Shown here: one piece after another, positions 17,430 to 26,059 of the stretch
Numbering within the stretch: the stretch's first letter is position 1
How the letters are laid out: every line of letters starts with the position of its first letter
Source: an uncultured Flavobacteriales bacterium
GTDB lineage: Bacteria > Bacteroidota > Bacteroidia > Flavobacteriales_D > Crocinitomicaceae
NCBI GenBank assembly: GCA_903939755.1
Contig: CAJAII010000077.1
Coordinates: 124,001 to 188,000, forward strand
Reading direction: 5' to 3'
DNA length: 64,000 nucleotides
Notes under the pieces: model-generated
What the model saw: only the letters and a program-made list of their open reading frames with translations
Told to the model about the DNA's origin: nothing
Database searches by the model: none
Program-made: the position numbers and the translations under genes

Positions 17430-18140
17430 ATGAGAAAACTATTTTCAATCGCCTTAGCGGCCTTCCTATTTAGCAGTTGCAGTAGCGGGCAAACCAATGG
17501 TGTTAAAACAAATCTTACCGCAACTGAGTTTGCTAATAAGATAAATGAAAGTGTAACAGCTACTATAATAGATGTACGAACACCCGATGAATTTTCAAAA
17601 GGACATCTTGTCAACGCATCGAATTTTGATTGGAACGGAAATGATTTTGAAAAACAAATTGCGCCTCTTGACAAATCTAAACCTGTTTTCGTATATTGCT
17701 TAAGCGGAGGGAGAAGTTCATCTGCTGCCAATAAAATGCGATCCGTTGGTTTCAAAGCGGTTTATGAATTAAGCGGTGGGATTATGAAATGGAGGAGTGA
17801 AAATTTACCCGAAACAAGCGGAGAGAGCAATAAATCAACGGGCATGACCAAACAAGAGTTTGATGAATTGTTGAATGTTGAAAAATTAGTGTTGATTGAT
17901 TTTTATGCCGACTGGTGTGCCCCTTGTATAAAAATGAAGCCATATTTAGAAGAAATTTCAAAAGACATGGCAGACAAAGTTGTAGTGATCCGTATCAACG
18001 CAGACGACAATCAAGCACTTTGCAAAGAATTAAAAATTGATGCCTTACCAGTTCTGCATCTCTACAAAAACAAGTCACTTACTTGGACAAATTCAGGTTT
18101 TATTGATAAATCAGAGGTCATCAAGATGCTAGAAAAATAA
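17430..18140 (+). CDS. Lipoprotein fusing a rhodanese domain to a thioredoxin domain
   Basis: 236 aa. The N-terminus RKLFSIALAAFLFSSCSSGQ is a lipoprotein signal with lipobox FSSC. A rhodanese domain follows (residues ~25-130; IIDVRTPDEFSKGHLVN and active loop YCLSGGRSSSA), then a thioredoxin domain (~140-236; WCAPC near 166-170, cis-Pro DALPVLHLYKN). Its start abuts the trxA stop with no gap. Joining sulfurtransferase and thioredoxin in one periplasm-facing lipoprotein suggests persulfide transfer and reduction outside the inner membrane, mirroring the cytoplasmic proteins encoded just upstream. Confidence 0.93.
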   Translation: MRKLFSIALAAFLFSSCSSGQTNGVKTNLTATEFANKINESVTATIIDVRTPDEFSKGHLVNASNFDWNGNDFEKQIAPLDKSKPVFVYCLSGGRSSSAANKMRSVGFKAVYELSGGIMKWRSENLPETSGESNKSTGMTKQEFDELLNVEKLVLIDFYADWCAPCIKMKPYLEEISKDMADKVVVIRINADDNQALCKELKIDALPVLHLYKNKSLTWTNSGFIDKSEVIKMLEK

Positions 18141-18297
18141 AAGCTACTATTCATAATAAATCTATATTGAAGCCTAAACTAAAAAGCTATCAATAAAGCA
18201 ATTACCTTTGTAATAGCAGCGGAAACTCTTCTGCCTACTTTCTAATTTTGTTCGGGAAAGTCTTTTCATTTTATTGATTGTTAAACTAAAGAACAAC

Positions 18298-18765
18298 ATG
18301 AAAACTCAAAAATTAATTGTCATTTCATTTATGCTAAGTGTTCTATCTATTTCCTTTTTCTCTTGTGAAAAAGAAGGGGGATGCGGGGATACTAACATTA
18401 GTGCATCTGGTGGAAATGATAGTCATAATAGCGGACAAAATTGTATGCAGTGCCATACAAATGGAGGGGAGGGAGAAGGTTGCTTTTCTGCGGCGGGAAG
18501 TGTTTATAATAGTGCACTAAGTTCACCGATAAGTAGTGGAAAAGTAGAGTTTTTTACACAAGCGAATGGAGCGGGGCAGTTAATGTATACCATCCAAATT
18601 GATTCCTATGGAAACTTTTACAGCACTGCAGATATGAATGTTGCTGGTTTATTCCCAAGAGTTACGGGGCCAACAGGCACGCAACAATCCATGTCAAGCA
18701 GCTTGAGTTCTGGAAAATGCAATACCTGCCATAATGTTTCTACCTCAAAGATTTGGGCAGACTGA
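18298..18765 (+). CDS. Lipoprotein with two CxxCH heme-binding motifs
   Basis: 155 aa from the ATG at 18298, which gives the lipoprotein signal KLIVISFMLSVLSISFFSC; the earlier in-frame codon adds nothing useful. One heme c motif lies near the N-terminus (QNCMQCHTNGGEGEGCF) and one at the very C-terminus (GKCNTCHNVSTS). The ~75 residues between look like a beta-sandwich (SGKVEFFTQANGAGQLMYTI). Likely a periplasmic or surface electron carrier. Not part of the rhodanese run (157-nt gap; a -7-like TAATTTTG at 18243-18250). Family name unknown to me. Confidence 0.8.
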   Translation: MKTQKLIVISFMLSVLSISFFSCEKEGGCGDTNISASGGNDSHNSGQNCMQCHTNGGEGEGCFSAAGSVYNSALSSPISSGKVEFFTQANGAGQLMYTIQIDSYGNFYSTADMNVAGLFPRVTGPTGTQQSMSSSLSSGKCNTCHNVSTSKIWAD

Positions 18766-18965
18766 TAGCATATACTGTAGATTTATCTTTATTTATACTA
18801 CTAAAAAACAAGGCTTTAGCTCCCGAAACATGCGTGCTGTTTGTTTCTTAAAATGGATTTTCGGACCATTTAACTTCGCAACAAGATATAGGGGAAAATA
18901 GGCGTTTCGGCTTTTCTCCCTTAAATTTAATGCGACTCATAAAGATTTGTTTTAACTTCGAATAT

Positions 18966-20333
18966 ATGGTTAACATTCGAATTTTTCTACTACACACTTT
19001 CTTTTTTCTTTTCGTGGCAGAAGCCGATGGCCAACTTTTTCGGGTGGAGTTAAAAAATAGAACTGATTTGTATTTTATTGATGCTAAAAAAAATAGCTTA
19101 CTAATTTTTGATGATTCTACTCACTATACTCAAATCGATTTAACAACGGGTGCAACAAAAGTGCTTCCCTATTACAGAGATGCTGATGATATTTTTTCCG
19201 AATTTGTAAAGGGATACAAAATAGTAACAGACGAGCAGCACCAAGTCTATTTTGTAGATCGCGGCTGTGGGATTGTTTATAAGTGGCAGCATGATTCTAT
19301 CATCAGAATTGATCGCTCTTTCCATCATAAAAATCAATTTCAAGGTGATGTTTTCATGCATAATGGAAGCCCCTACATATTTGGTGGGTATGGATATTTT
19401 TCATTTAAGAACATAATGACGTCTTTTGATTTCGCCAACAAAGAATGGTATAAAGTCACCACTATAGGAGGTCCAATTCCCAGTGGCGATTTAAATCGGT
19501 ACGCAACTAAATTGAAAGACAAAATCTATTTTATCGTCTTTAAGCCAAACTACACGGGTGATTCAACGCAAGTTTTTTCATTTGATTTGAATAAATTAAA
19601 ATGGGGCAAAGTGGGGGCGCTTCATCTGAACATTCGTTTTTCTGATTTTTTCGAAAAATTCGCCCCCTCTCCTTTCCTTGTTATGAATCGCTTTTTTTAT
19701 TATTTAGATTACGAAAACAACAAGGTTTCTAAATATTTATTACCCCAAAACTCACAAATCAAGATTATTTTAGAAACAACGAATAAAATAATTGCCTTCT
19801 CCACTTCACCCAATAGCAGTGGAAATCAGGTTTTGGTCTATAACAAATCTGATTTCTTTAAAAATAAAGTGGCGACTTGGCCATTATTAAAACCTGCAGT
19901 CGCTGCTTTCAATTATTCAAGGCTTATTTTCATTGGGATGGGATTCCTTGTTCTAATCCTAAGTTATTTAATCATTCGAAGAAGAAAAAAATCAAGCGCT
20001 AAACCCAAAGAATTAAAAGTATATGAATTTAAAATCGTGGAAATAGAATTGCTGAATTTTTGGTTAACGAAGCCCGATTTGAAAATTGAAATGAATGAAA
20101 TCAATGATTTTGTTGCGCAGGACAACCCAAGCATTGACACCTTGAAAAAAAGAAGAGAAACCTTACTTAAGGGACTAAAACAAGCGCTGGACTTCTATTT
20201 CAAAACTCAACTTTTGGAGGAAAAGGCAATTTCTGAAGGCCATCATCCCAACGACAGCCGCATGAAGATCCTAATGCTCCATGAAAAAGTGGCCCTTGCT
20301 TTAAGACACAATAAAATAGGGGAAAGGGCCTAG
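18966..20333 (+). CDS. Membrane-anchored beta-propeller-like protein
   Basis: 455 aa from the ATG at 18966, giving a signal peptide (IRIFLLHTFFFLFVAEADGQ); the upstream in-frame start spoils it. The extracytoplasmic part (~20-315) has repeated strands with Kelch-like phrases (SPYIFGGYGYFSFKNIMTSF; IPSGDLNRYATKLKDKIYFI). A single transmembrane helix follows near 330-350 (FIGMGFLVLILSYLIIRRRKK) and then a ~100-residue cytoplasmic helical tail. This topology suggests an envelope sensor or scaffold, but there is no kinase or DNA-binding domain. Accessory-looking; function unknown. Confidence 0.65.
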   Translation: MVNIRIFLLHTFFFLFVAEADGQLFRVELKNRTDLYFIDAKKNSLLIFDDSTHYTQIDLTTGATKVLPYYRDADDIFSEFVKGYKIVTDEQHQVYFVDRGCGIVYKWQHDSIIRIDRSFHHKNQFQGDVFMHNGSPYIFGGYGYFSFKNIMTSFDFANKEWYKVTTIGGPIPSGDLNRYATKLKDKIYFIVFKPNYTGDSTQVFSFDLNKLKWGKVGALHLNIRFSDFFEKFAPSPFLVMNRFFYYLDYENNKVSKYLLPQNSQIKIILETTNKIIAFSTSPNSSGNQVLVYNKSDFFKNKVATWPLLKPAVAAFNYSRLIFIGMGFLVLILSYLIIRRRKKSSAKPKELKVYEFKIVEIELLNFWLTKPDLKIEMNEINDFVAQDNPSIDTLKKRRETLLKGLKQALDFYFKTQLLEEKAISEGHHPNDSRMKILMLHEKVALALRHNKIGERA

Positions 20334-20467
20334 TTCGCTCTTATTCGCTTTATTTACTTCTAAGCTAAAAATCAAATTCTTTTACTTTGTTGTGGCTTGA
20401 TGGTGAACGCTATTCATTCTCCAATCCACCCGAATACAATAGGCAATTGCCAAATAGTACAATTAAT

Positions 20468-20989
20468 ATGGACCATAAGTTAAACGCCGACGAACTTTTT
20501 AAAATTGTTGTTGATACATCAGTGGCATTTCCTCTGAATTTAGATTTTATTCTGGCAGATAGTACGACAACGAATCTTCCGGGGCAGGGTATTTTCTTTT
20601 TATATTATAAAGAGGAGCTGGTATACATAGGCTATTTTGATCCCAGCGAAGCAAATAGAGATGTAAGGTTGGAGCGGATGTCAAAAGAATTGGCAACAAT
20701 TACGATGAGAGGCAAACAAGTCACTATGAATGAGGCGTCGAAAACTGCACTTGATAAAAGTTTAAATTTAAAATCACTACCAAGAAAACCCCAAGGCGAT
20801 TTTCTCACATCAAGAAAAAGAGTGGAATTTGCAGATATCAATTGGGACGCTTTTAAAACCAATGATTTTTTATGTGACTTCACTTTCTACTGGTTTCCTG
20901 AAGAAAAGTATTTAGGAAATACTAGAGATGAACTTGAACATCTTACCATTCAACTACGAAAATTTTATAAACCCACATGCAATGGATAA
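20468..20989 (+). CDS. Hypothetical cytoplasmic protein with a GIY-YIG-like segment
   Basis: 173 aa from the ATG at 20468. A TTG 81 nt upstream is also in frame, but the ATG gives a natural start (MDHKLNADELFKIVVD). Residues ~40-85 read GQGIFFLYYKEELVYIGYF and then RDVRLERMSKEL, which matches the spacing of a GIY-YIG nuclease core with GIF for GIY and Arg residues where the catalytic Arg is expected. The rest is unrecognised. Its last 8 nt overlap the next gene (ATGGATAA), implying coupled expression with that secreted protein. The nuclease link is tentative. Confidence 0.6.
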   Translation: MDHKLNADELFKIVVDTSVAFPLNLDFILADSTTTNLPGQGIFFLYYKEELVYIGYFDPSEANRDVRLERMSKELATITMRGKQVTMNEASKTALDKSLNLKSLPRKPQGDFLTSRKRVEFADINWDAFKTNDFLCDFTFYWFPEEKYLGNTRDELEHLTIQLRKFYKPTCNG

Positions 20990-23237
20990 CTCAACTAAAC
21001 AAAATAAGAAGTATAATACCAAAACATTAACCTTATCAATTTTTCTTTTGCAGTTCCTGTTTCAGGTTTGCTATGGACAAAAAGAAGTGGTTTTTCCTGC
21101 AGAATTCCCTAGCGAGTTAATCGGTAAAAAATATTGTGGCACCATTTCCACAACGGGTAAAATGATAGGCGGTTATACTGCATTTCTTGATTTACCTTTC
21201 GAAATGTTTGTTTCAAAGGACTTTGGCGTTTACGCAAGAATTAACCCAGGAGATCAGTTTGGGAGAAATGAATGGGGCTCGACGCCAACTATATCAAATT
21301 TCGTGTTATGGAAAACAGTTGATGCAAAAGATAAATACGGAGATGTGTATGGTAGGACCTATTATTACAAAACTCCTGATTATGACCTTCATTCAAAATA
21401 CAATATTGAATCTTTTTCTATATATAGTTTCTTTGGGTCTGATAAAAACCCTCCTGTCAGTTCAATTTATCTTAATGTTTATATTCCTTCATACGAGCCA
21501 GCGAGTATTTCCCCTTTCTATAAAACAACTACTGTTTGTGAAATTCTTGTGTCGGAAGCAGAGATCCGAAATGAGGAAGCTTTGAGATTAAGAGCTCTTA
21601 TTGAGAAAGATGATAAAATTAAGGGTGAAATAACACTCGCCATGAACTCAAAAGAATATTTTAAGGCTTTACAACTTTCCTGGGAACTTCAACAGAAAAA
21701 TGAGAAGATTTCGAGTGAAATAAATTTGTTATGGTCTAATAATAAAAAGCAATTGGATGAAATCTATAAGAAATATTGTAAAAATATAGATTCAATAAAA
21801 GGTGTTTATAATAAAGATCCGATTGGTTTTAAAACCTTGCACCAAAACGAGATAAAAAATATAGAAATCACGGTTAATGGAAAAGAAGCTTATTCTACCA
21901 GAATTAAAAATGCAACGAATGACACAATTAGAAAATTTCGTGAGGAATATTTTGAGAATTCATTTTTGTATTATAAGAAAGGAAAACACTTATTGACCCC
22001 AGTAGGAGTAGATGGTAATTATTATACTAATTTGTTTGACACAAGTTTTATAGATTACCTTGAAGTTGAGATCATTTACGACAGCACGTTAAATTTATAT
22101 TTTTCAGGTTTGAACTTTATTAAAAACAGTAAGGTAAGAGATTTTGGCGTAATAATAAATGAGAACAAGTATAATGTTGAGGAATATTCTATGCCATTAC
22201 CCAAAGAAATTAAAAACCTCTTTTCTATAGCTTTAACAACTAAAGCAACGCAATATTTAGAAAAGAACTTCCCTGAATTAAAAATCAAAATTGGCTACAA
22301 AGAAAAAATTGCGGTGAAAGGGTTGGTAGCCACAGAAAAGCCTTTAGAAGGGAAGAAAAATGAAAAATATGATGCGTTAGTTAAACAGTTTGGTTTTATG
22401 TCTAATGAAGTAGCGCAAAATTCTAAAGATAAAAGTAAAACATATTATGATACCTATTATCATCCGAGTATACTGCACTTAGTAAAAAAATTATATCCAA
22501 AGGCAGACTCTATTGTATTAATTAGAGGAGACTATCAAAAAGAACTCGGCAAATTAGCCCTTCACCTTCCTCGAGGGAAAGAAATTACTCAAAATTATCA
22601 AATGAGTGGGAAAATGCCTGGAGCCAGTATCATTCCCCTTCAAAAAGGAATTTTAGAATTAAAGGGAAACAAGCTAAAAATTTATGATGCCGATGGGAAT
22701 TATAAAGAAATAGTAATAAAATACCCTATAGAGGAGATAAGCAAAGTGGCCTTAGTAAATATTAATATTGATCAATTAGAGTTGAGTGCTGGTTTTTCTT
22801 CAGGGGATAAAAACAATCCTAATTATGACATGATTGCGCAAAAGCCTATTTATTACAAAGAGATTGAAATTGGACATTTTCCCGATAATAAAGCATGGTC
22901 AATTGATGACAAAAGCTATCTGACTAATGATCAATTAATTATTCAATTACTGCCAACTTATCTAAAAGTAGACCCCTACTTTCAAAGAATAAATAGTTGG
23001 GATCAATATTATTTTTATTTTGACCGTGACACACGGGGGGGGGCTTCTGGGGGAGCTAGAGTTGGAGAAAATCTAAATCGAGTCGAACTAACAAAATATT
23101 TAAACACCATGACTTTGTATTTTGAGGCAAAGAAAAAAGGTGAAGCCAAGAAAGCAATGAAACTTCTAATAAAAGCCGATAAGTACCTTGATAAATTTAT
23201 CGTTAAATATGTCACATTGAATTTTTATAAATACTAA
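20982..23237 (+). CDS. Large secreted protein of unknown function, containing a G9 tract
   Basis: 751 aa from the ATG at 20982, which overlaps the previous stop by 8 nt. A long charged n-region precedes the hydrophobic core LTLSIFLLQFLFQVCYGQ, so it is probably exported. Residues ~190-290 are strongly charged and helical, with coiled-coil character (LQQKNEKISSEINLLWSNNK). No known domain and no T9SS tail. A run of nine G residues at 23035-23043 encodes part of DTRGGASGGARVG near residue 688; a slip there would replace the last ~60 residues. Its pairing with the GIY-YIG-like gene may be functional. Confidence 0.65.
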   Translation: MDNSTKQNKKYNTKTLTLSIFLLQFLFQVCYGQKEVVFPAEFPSELIGKKYCGTISTTGKMIGGYTAFLDLPFEMFVSKDFGVYARINPGDQFGRNEWGSTPTISNFVLWKTVDAKDKYGDVYGRTYYYKTPDYDLHSKYNIESFSIYSFFGSDKNPPVSSIYLNVYIPSYEPASISPFYKTTTVCEILVSEAEIRNEEALRLRALIEKDDKIKGEITLAMNSKEYFKALQLSWELQQKNEKISSEINLLWSNNKKQLDEIYKKYCKNIDSIKGVYNKDPIGFKTLHQNEIKNIEITVNGKEAYSTRIKNATNDTIRKFREEYFENSFLYYKKGKHLLTPVGVDGNYYTNLFDTSFIDYLEVEIIYDSTLNLYFSGLNFIKNSKVRDFGVIINENKYNVEEYSMPLPKEIKNLFSIALTTKATQYLEKNFPELKIKIGYKEKIAVKGLVATEKPLEGKKNEKYDALVKQFGFMSNEVAQNSKDKSKTYYDTYYHPSILHLVKKLYPKADSIVLIRGDYQKELGKLALHLPRGKEITQNYQMSGKMPGASIIPLQKGILELKGNKLKIYDADGNYKEIVIKYPIEEISKVALVNINIDQLELSAGFSSGDKNNPNYDMIAQKPIYYKEIEIGHFPDNKAWSIDDKSYLTNDQLIIQLLPTYLKVDPYFQRINSWDQYYFYFDRDTRGGASGGARVGENLNRVELTKYLNTMTLYFEAKKKGEAKKAMKLLIKADKYLDKFIVKYVTLNFYKY
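23035..23043 (+). repeat. G9 homopolymer inside a coding region
   Basis: Nine consecutive G residues in an otherwise AT-rich gene. Gain or loss of one base shifts the reading frame of the 751-aa secreted protein. Long G tracts in low-GC genomes are a known form of contingency (phase-variable) locus, but variability cannot be seen from one sequence. Confidence 0.7.
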
Positions 23238-23335
23238 TAATCTGTTTTTACATTTGAATTGCAGCGTAATTTTTGACTTAATACTTACGCCCCCCTCAAA
23301 ACAAAAGAGAATACAAACAATTTAAAATACACAAA

Positions 23336-23581
23336 ATGAAAAAGACCTTAGTAGTAAGCGCAGTAAGTTTAACCCTATTATTTTTTAGTTTTTCTTTTAC
23401 TGCCAATAATAATGAGACAAAACCAAAGGCGGTACATTGCTATGAATTTAGAGTTACCTGTAAAGGGAAGTCTGGTTTTTTAGATACAGTACAAGCTATC
23501 TCATGGAGTGAGGCAACAAAGAAAATAAATGCAAAATACCCGGATTGTAAAGCGATTCAGGTGAAGCTAAAGGATTGCTAA
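23336..23581 (+). CDS. Small secreted cysteine-containing protein
   Basis: 81 aa. Signal peptide KKTLVVSAVSLTLLFFSFSF ends near residue 22. The mature ~58 residues hold four cysteines (HCYEF, TCKGK, PDCKA, KDC at the C-terminus), perhaps two disulfides, and look like a small beta-alpha domain (YEFRVTCKGKSGFLDTVQAI). No family recognised. It stands alone, 98 nt after the large secreted protein. Confidence 0.7.
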   Translation: MKKTLVVSAVSLTLLFFSFSFTANNNETKPKAVHCYEFRVTCKGKSGFLDTVQAISWSEATKKINAKYPDCKAIQVKLKDC

Positions 23582-23800
23582 AAACACATCCGTTTTTTAT
23601 CTTCAGTAAGTTATGTAAAGTACTGCCCTCAAACTATTTGATGGTTTAAGGACTTTGTTTCTAAGGTGTTGTTATTTGATAATTCCCAATGCTTAATTGT
23701 CCACCTTCAGGTTGGTATAGCTTATTCTATTATTGAACCGCTAGTTTAAATAATAGTTAAAATCAATTCGTCTTTATTATTAAAAAATAAAGGAAACAAA

Positions 23801-23832
23801 TTGAACTTTTTCAAAAGGTAGGTGTATTTTTG
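23801..23832 (+). promoter_or_regulatory. Putative promoter for the MORN-repeat gene
   Basis: TTG (23801-23803), a 21-nt spacer and TATTTTTG (23825-23832) fit the Bacteroidota promoter pattern, 25 nt before the start codon. The 276-nt gap 23582-23857 holds no other convincing feature; a short inverted repeat GGTGT/ACACC overlaps the -7 element. Confidence 0.5.
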
Positions 23833-23857
23833 AACACCAAACGACTGCCTTCATTCC

Positions 23858-26059
23858 ATGAATTTATATCCCTTTCTACTGCTATTTGTTTCCCACATCG
23901 CCTTTTCACAAAACGATTGTGAATTCAAGTACCACAATAAAAAAGGCGGCAACTATCTTTTCTCTATTTACTACGAAACGGATTTAAAAACGCCCTTAAA
24001 TGGCACGTGTGAAAGAAGATACAACGACAATCGAATCTTTGAAAAACGGACTTTTATAGACGGTAAATTGATGGAGGAAATCCTGAACTATGAAAGTGGA
24101 AGTTCAAAAACAACTGTCAATTCTAGGTGGAATCCACGCGATACCGTCATTGCAACGATGGAACTGTTTTGGGAAAATGGAAATCGGAAACAAACGAATA
24201 TATATTATTGGGATAAAAATAAACGGCGTTGTGAAAAATACACCGATTACCATCTCAATGGAAAAATACGATTTGTAAATTTTAACGCCTTTGCGAGATT
24301 GTCTGAGATCAATGAATACGATATCAAAGATTATCCGCCTCACACCATTGATTACGATGGATACACCACCTTGCGCGTTCCTTTTGGTTTGGCGCTAGAA
24401 TACGATGATACGGGCGTTTTGAAATCGAAAACAACCCACAAAATGATACTCAACGGTGGCCATGAACATGCCTCAAGGGAAGGGTTGTATGAAGACTATC
24501 ATCACAATGGTAAACTCAAAACAAAAGGAAACTACAAGGAAGGAGATCCAGATGGAAATTGGATAATCTATAATTTTTTAGGTAAAAAAATTGAAGAGCA
24601 ATATTACCAACGCAACATGAAAGTGGGTACATGGAAAGGCTGGCACGACAACGGAAAGGACCGTTTTGAACACGTTTACGACACCCTTTCGAATTTCATT
24701 TTTCACGCCAATAAAAAAGAATGGAACGAAGCAGGTTTACTTGTTTTTGAACGTTTCATCGACCGAAAAGGATCGGGGTTTGAGAAAAAATGGGATGATA
24801 GGGGCACCTTGATGCAGCACCTTGAATTAGTTTACAACTCGAAAGAACAAGGCTCAGAAAAAAATTGGTATCCCAACGGTCAATTGAAATCGTATTTGAA
24901 TAATCATAGAAATGTAGACACCACTTACGTGAGCTATTTTCAAGATGGGAAAATGGAGGAAATCCATTTGAAAACCAAAGTCGAGTTGGACCAAGTAATT
25001 TCTACTAAAAAATGGAACGAAAAAGGAGTTTTAATTTCAGCGGTAAACAAGAAATCACGTCCAGGAAATGAGTTTATTGAATTGTTTGAATTTTGGGAAA
25101 CAGGGAAAACAAAATCACACATATACCAATTGAATGAAACAAGACTGGAAGAAAAACATTTTCAGAATGGTAGTGTGAAAACTGGCCTTCGCTTTTTAAA
25201 TTCAAAACTAGATGGCAAAACCCAACATTTTGACAGTTTAGGGAACTTGTTATTAGAATATAATTACACCAATAATCTACGAAATGGCTGGTGCAAACGC
25301 TTCGATAAAACGGGTAAGTTGCTTTTTGCGCAATACTACGAAAACGGTTGTCCGAAAAAGATGACGGGTGAATTACCTGCCAAAAAACGAAACTTCGAAG
25401 AGCTGACTAAAGACGAAAGGGAATCGTTTATAAGCTTTATTTACAACAACTTAAGTCAATACGTTTCGCCAAATGAAACACCGTTATACTACACGAAAAA
25501 ACAGGTGGATTCCATAGCAAGCTATTACTTATATTTGTTTGACACCTGGTCAAAATATGCTCCTTTTCCATTTCCTACTCATGAAATTACAAGTCAAGTA
25601 ATCAGTTTTCGGTTGCCAGCAGTTTATTTAACGGGGCTCGTAAAAGGCGATACTACGGATAAATATGTAAAAGAAGTTGTTACCGCTTTTGAGAAAAATG
25701 GCTGGCGTACCACTCAATTAAAATCAGAAAGTGGCTATTACAATTGGGACCTAAAGGTAGAAGGGTTTTATACTCAAAAGTTTATTCAAAAACACTTTCC
25801 TTTACTTCAATCCTTCATTTACATTTCACCTCAATCAAAAAATGTTGAGCCGTTAGAAACGTTCCATAAAGTGAATCGTTCGCGTCCCCTAACCATTTCC
25901 CTATATTCAGATTGTGTTGCGATGGCCTCCTCCAGTTCTTATGAAAGAACGTTTCAATTTTTAATTTACTCCGATGGCGAAGTGGATTTATTGAACGGGA
26001 TTTCGTGGGAAGATATCAACGATATCAACGATTTTTCAAGAGAATTACCTTATGATTAA
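23858..26059 (+). CDS. Secreted MORN/YwqK-type repeat protein
   Basis: 733 aa with a signal peptide (YPFLLLFVSHIAFSQ). Residues ~60-500 contain many copies of the MORN-like pattern W..NG....., for example FWENGNRKQTNIYY, YHHNGKLKTKGNYKEGDPDG and WYPNGQLKSYLNNH, as in proteins labelled YwqK antitoxin repeats. The C-terminal ~230 residues are different (SPNETPLYYTKKQVDSIASY) and unrecognised. No toxin is adjacent, so the antitoxin label should not be taken literally. It overlaps the next gene by 8 nt (ATGATTAA), so both are likely made together. Confidence 0.8.
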   Translation: MNLYPFLLLFVSHIAFSQNDCEFKYHNKKGGNYLFSIYYETDLKTPLNGTCERRYNDNRIFEKRTFIDGKLMEEILNYESGSSKTTVNSRWNPRDTVIATMELFWENGNRKQTNIYYWDKNKRRCEKYTDYHLNGKIRFVNFNAFARLSEINEYDIKDYPPHTIDYDGYTTLRVPFGLALEYDDTGVLKSKTTHKMILNGGHEHASREGLYEDYHHNGKLKTKGNYKEGDPDGNWIIYNFLGKKIEEQYYQRNMKVGTWKGWHDNGKDRFEHVYDTLSNFIFHANKKEWNEAGLLVFERFIDRKGSGFEKKWDDRGTLMQHLELVYNSKEQGSEKNWYPNGQLKSYLNNHRNVDTTYVSYFQDGKMEEIHLKTKVELDQVISTKKWNEKGVLISAVNKKSRPGNEFIELFEFWETGKTKSHIYQLNETRLEEKHFQNGSVKTGLRFLNSKLDGKTQHFDSLGNLLLEYNYTNNLRNGWCKRFDKTGKLLFAQYYENGCPKKMTGELPAKKRNFEELTKDERESFISFIYNNLSQYVSPNETPLYYTKKQVDSIASYYLYLFDTWSKYAPFPFPTHEITSQVISFRLPAVYLTGLVKGDTTDKYVKEVVTAFEKNGWRTTQLKSESGYYNWDLKVEGFYTQKFIQKHFPLLQSFIYISPQSKNVEPLETFHKVNRSRPLTISLYSDCVAMASSSSYERTFQFLIYSDGEVDLLNGISWEDINDINDFSRELPYD

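Noticed and set aside
23858-26059. YwqK antitoxin of a toxin-antitoxin system
   Set aside because: The repeats match that label, but the protein is secreted, 733 aa long and has no toxin partner nearby.
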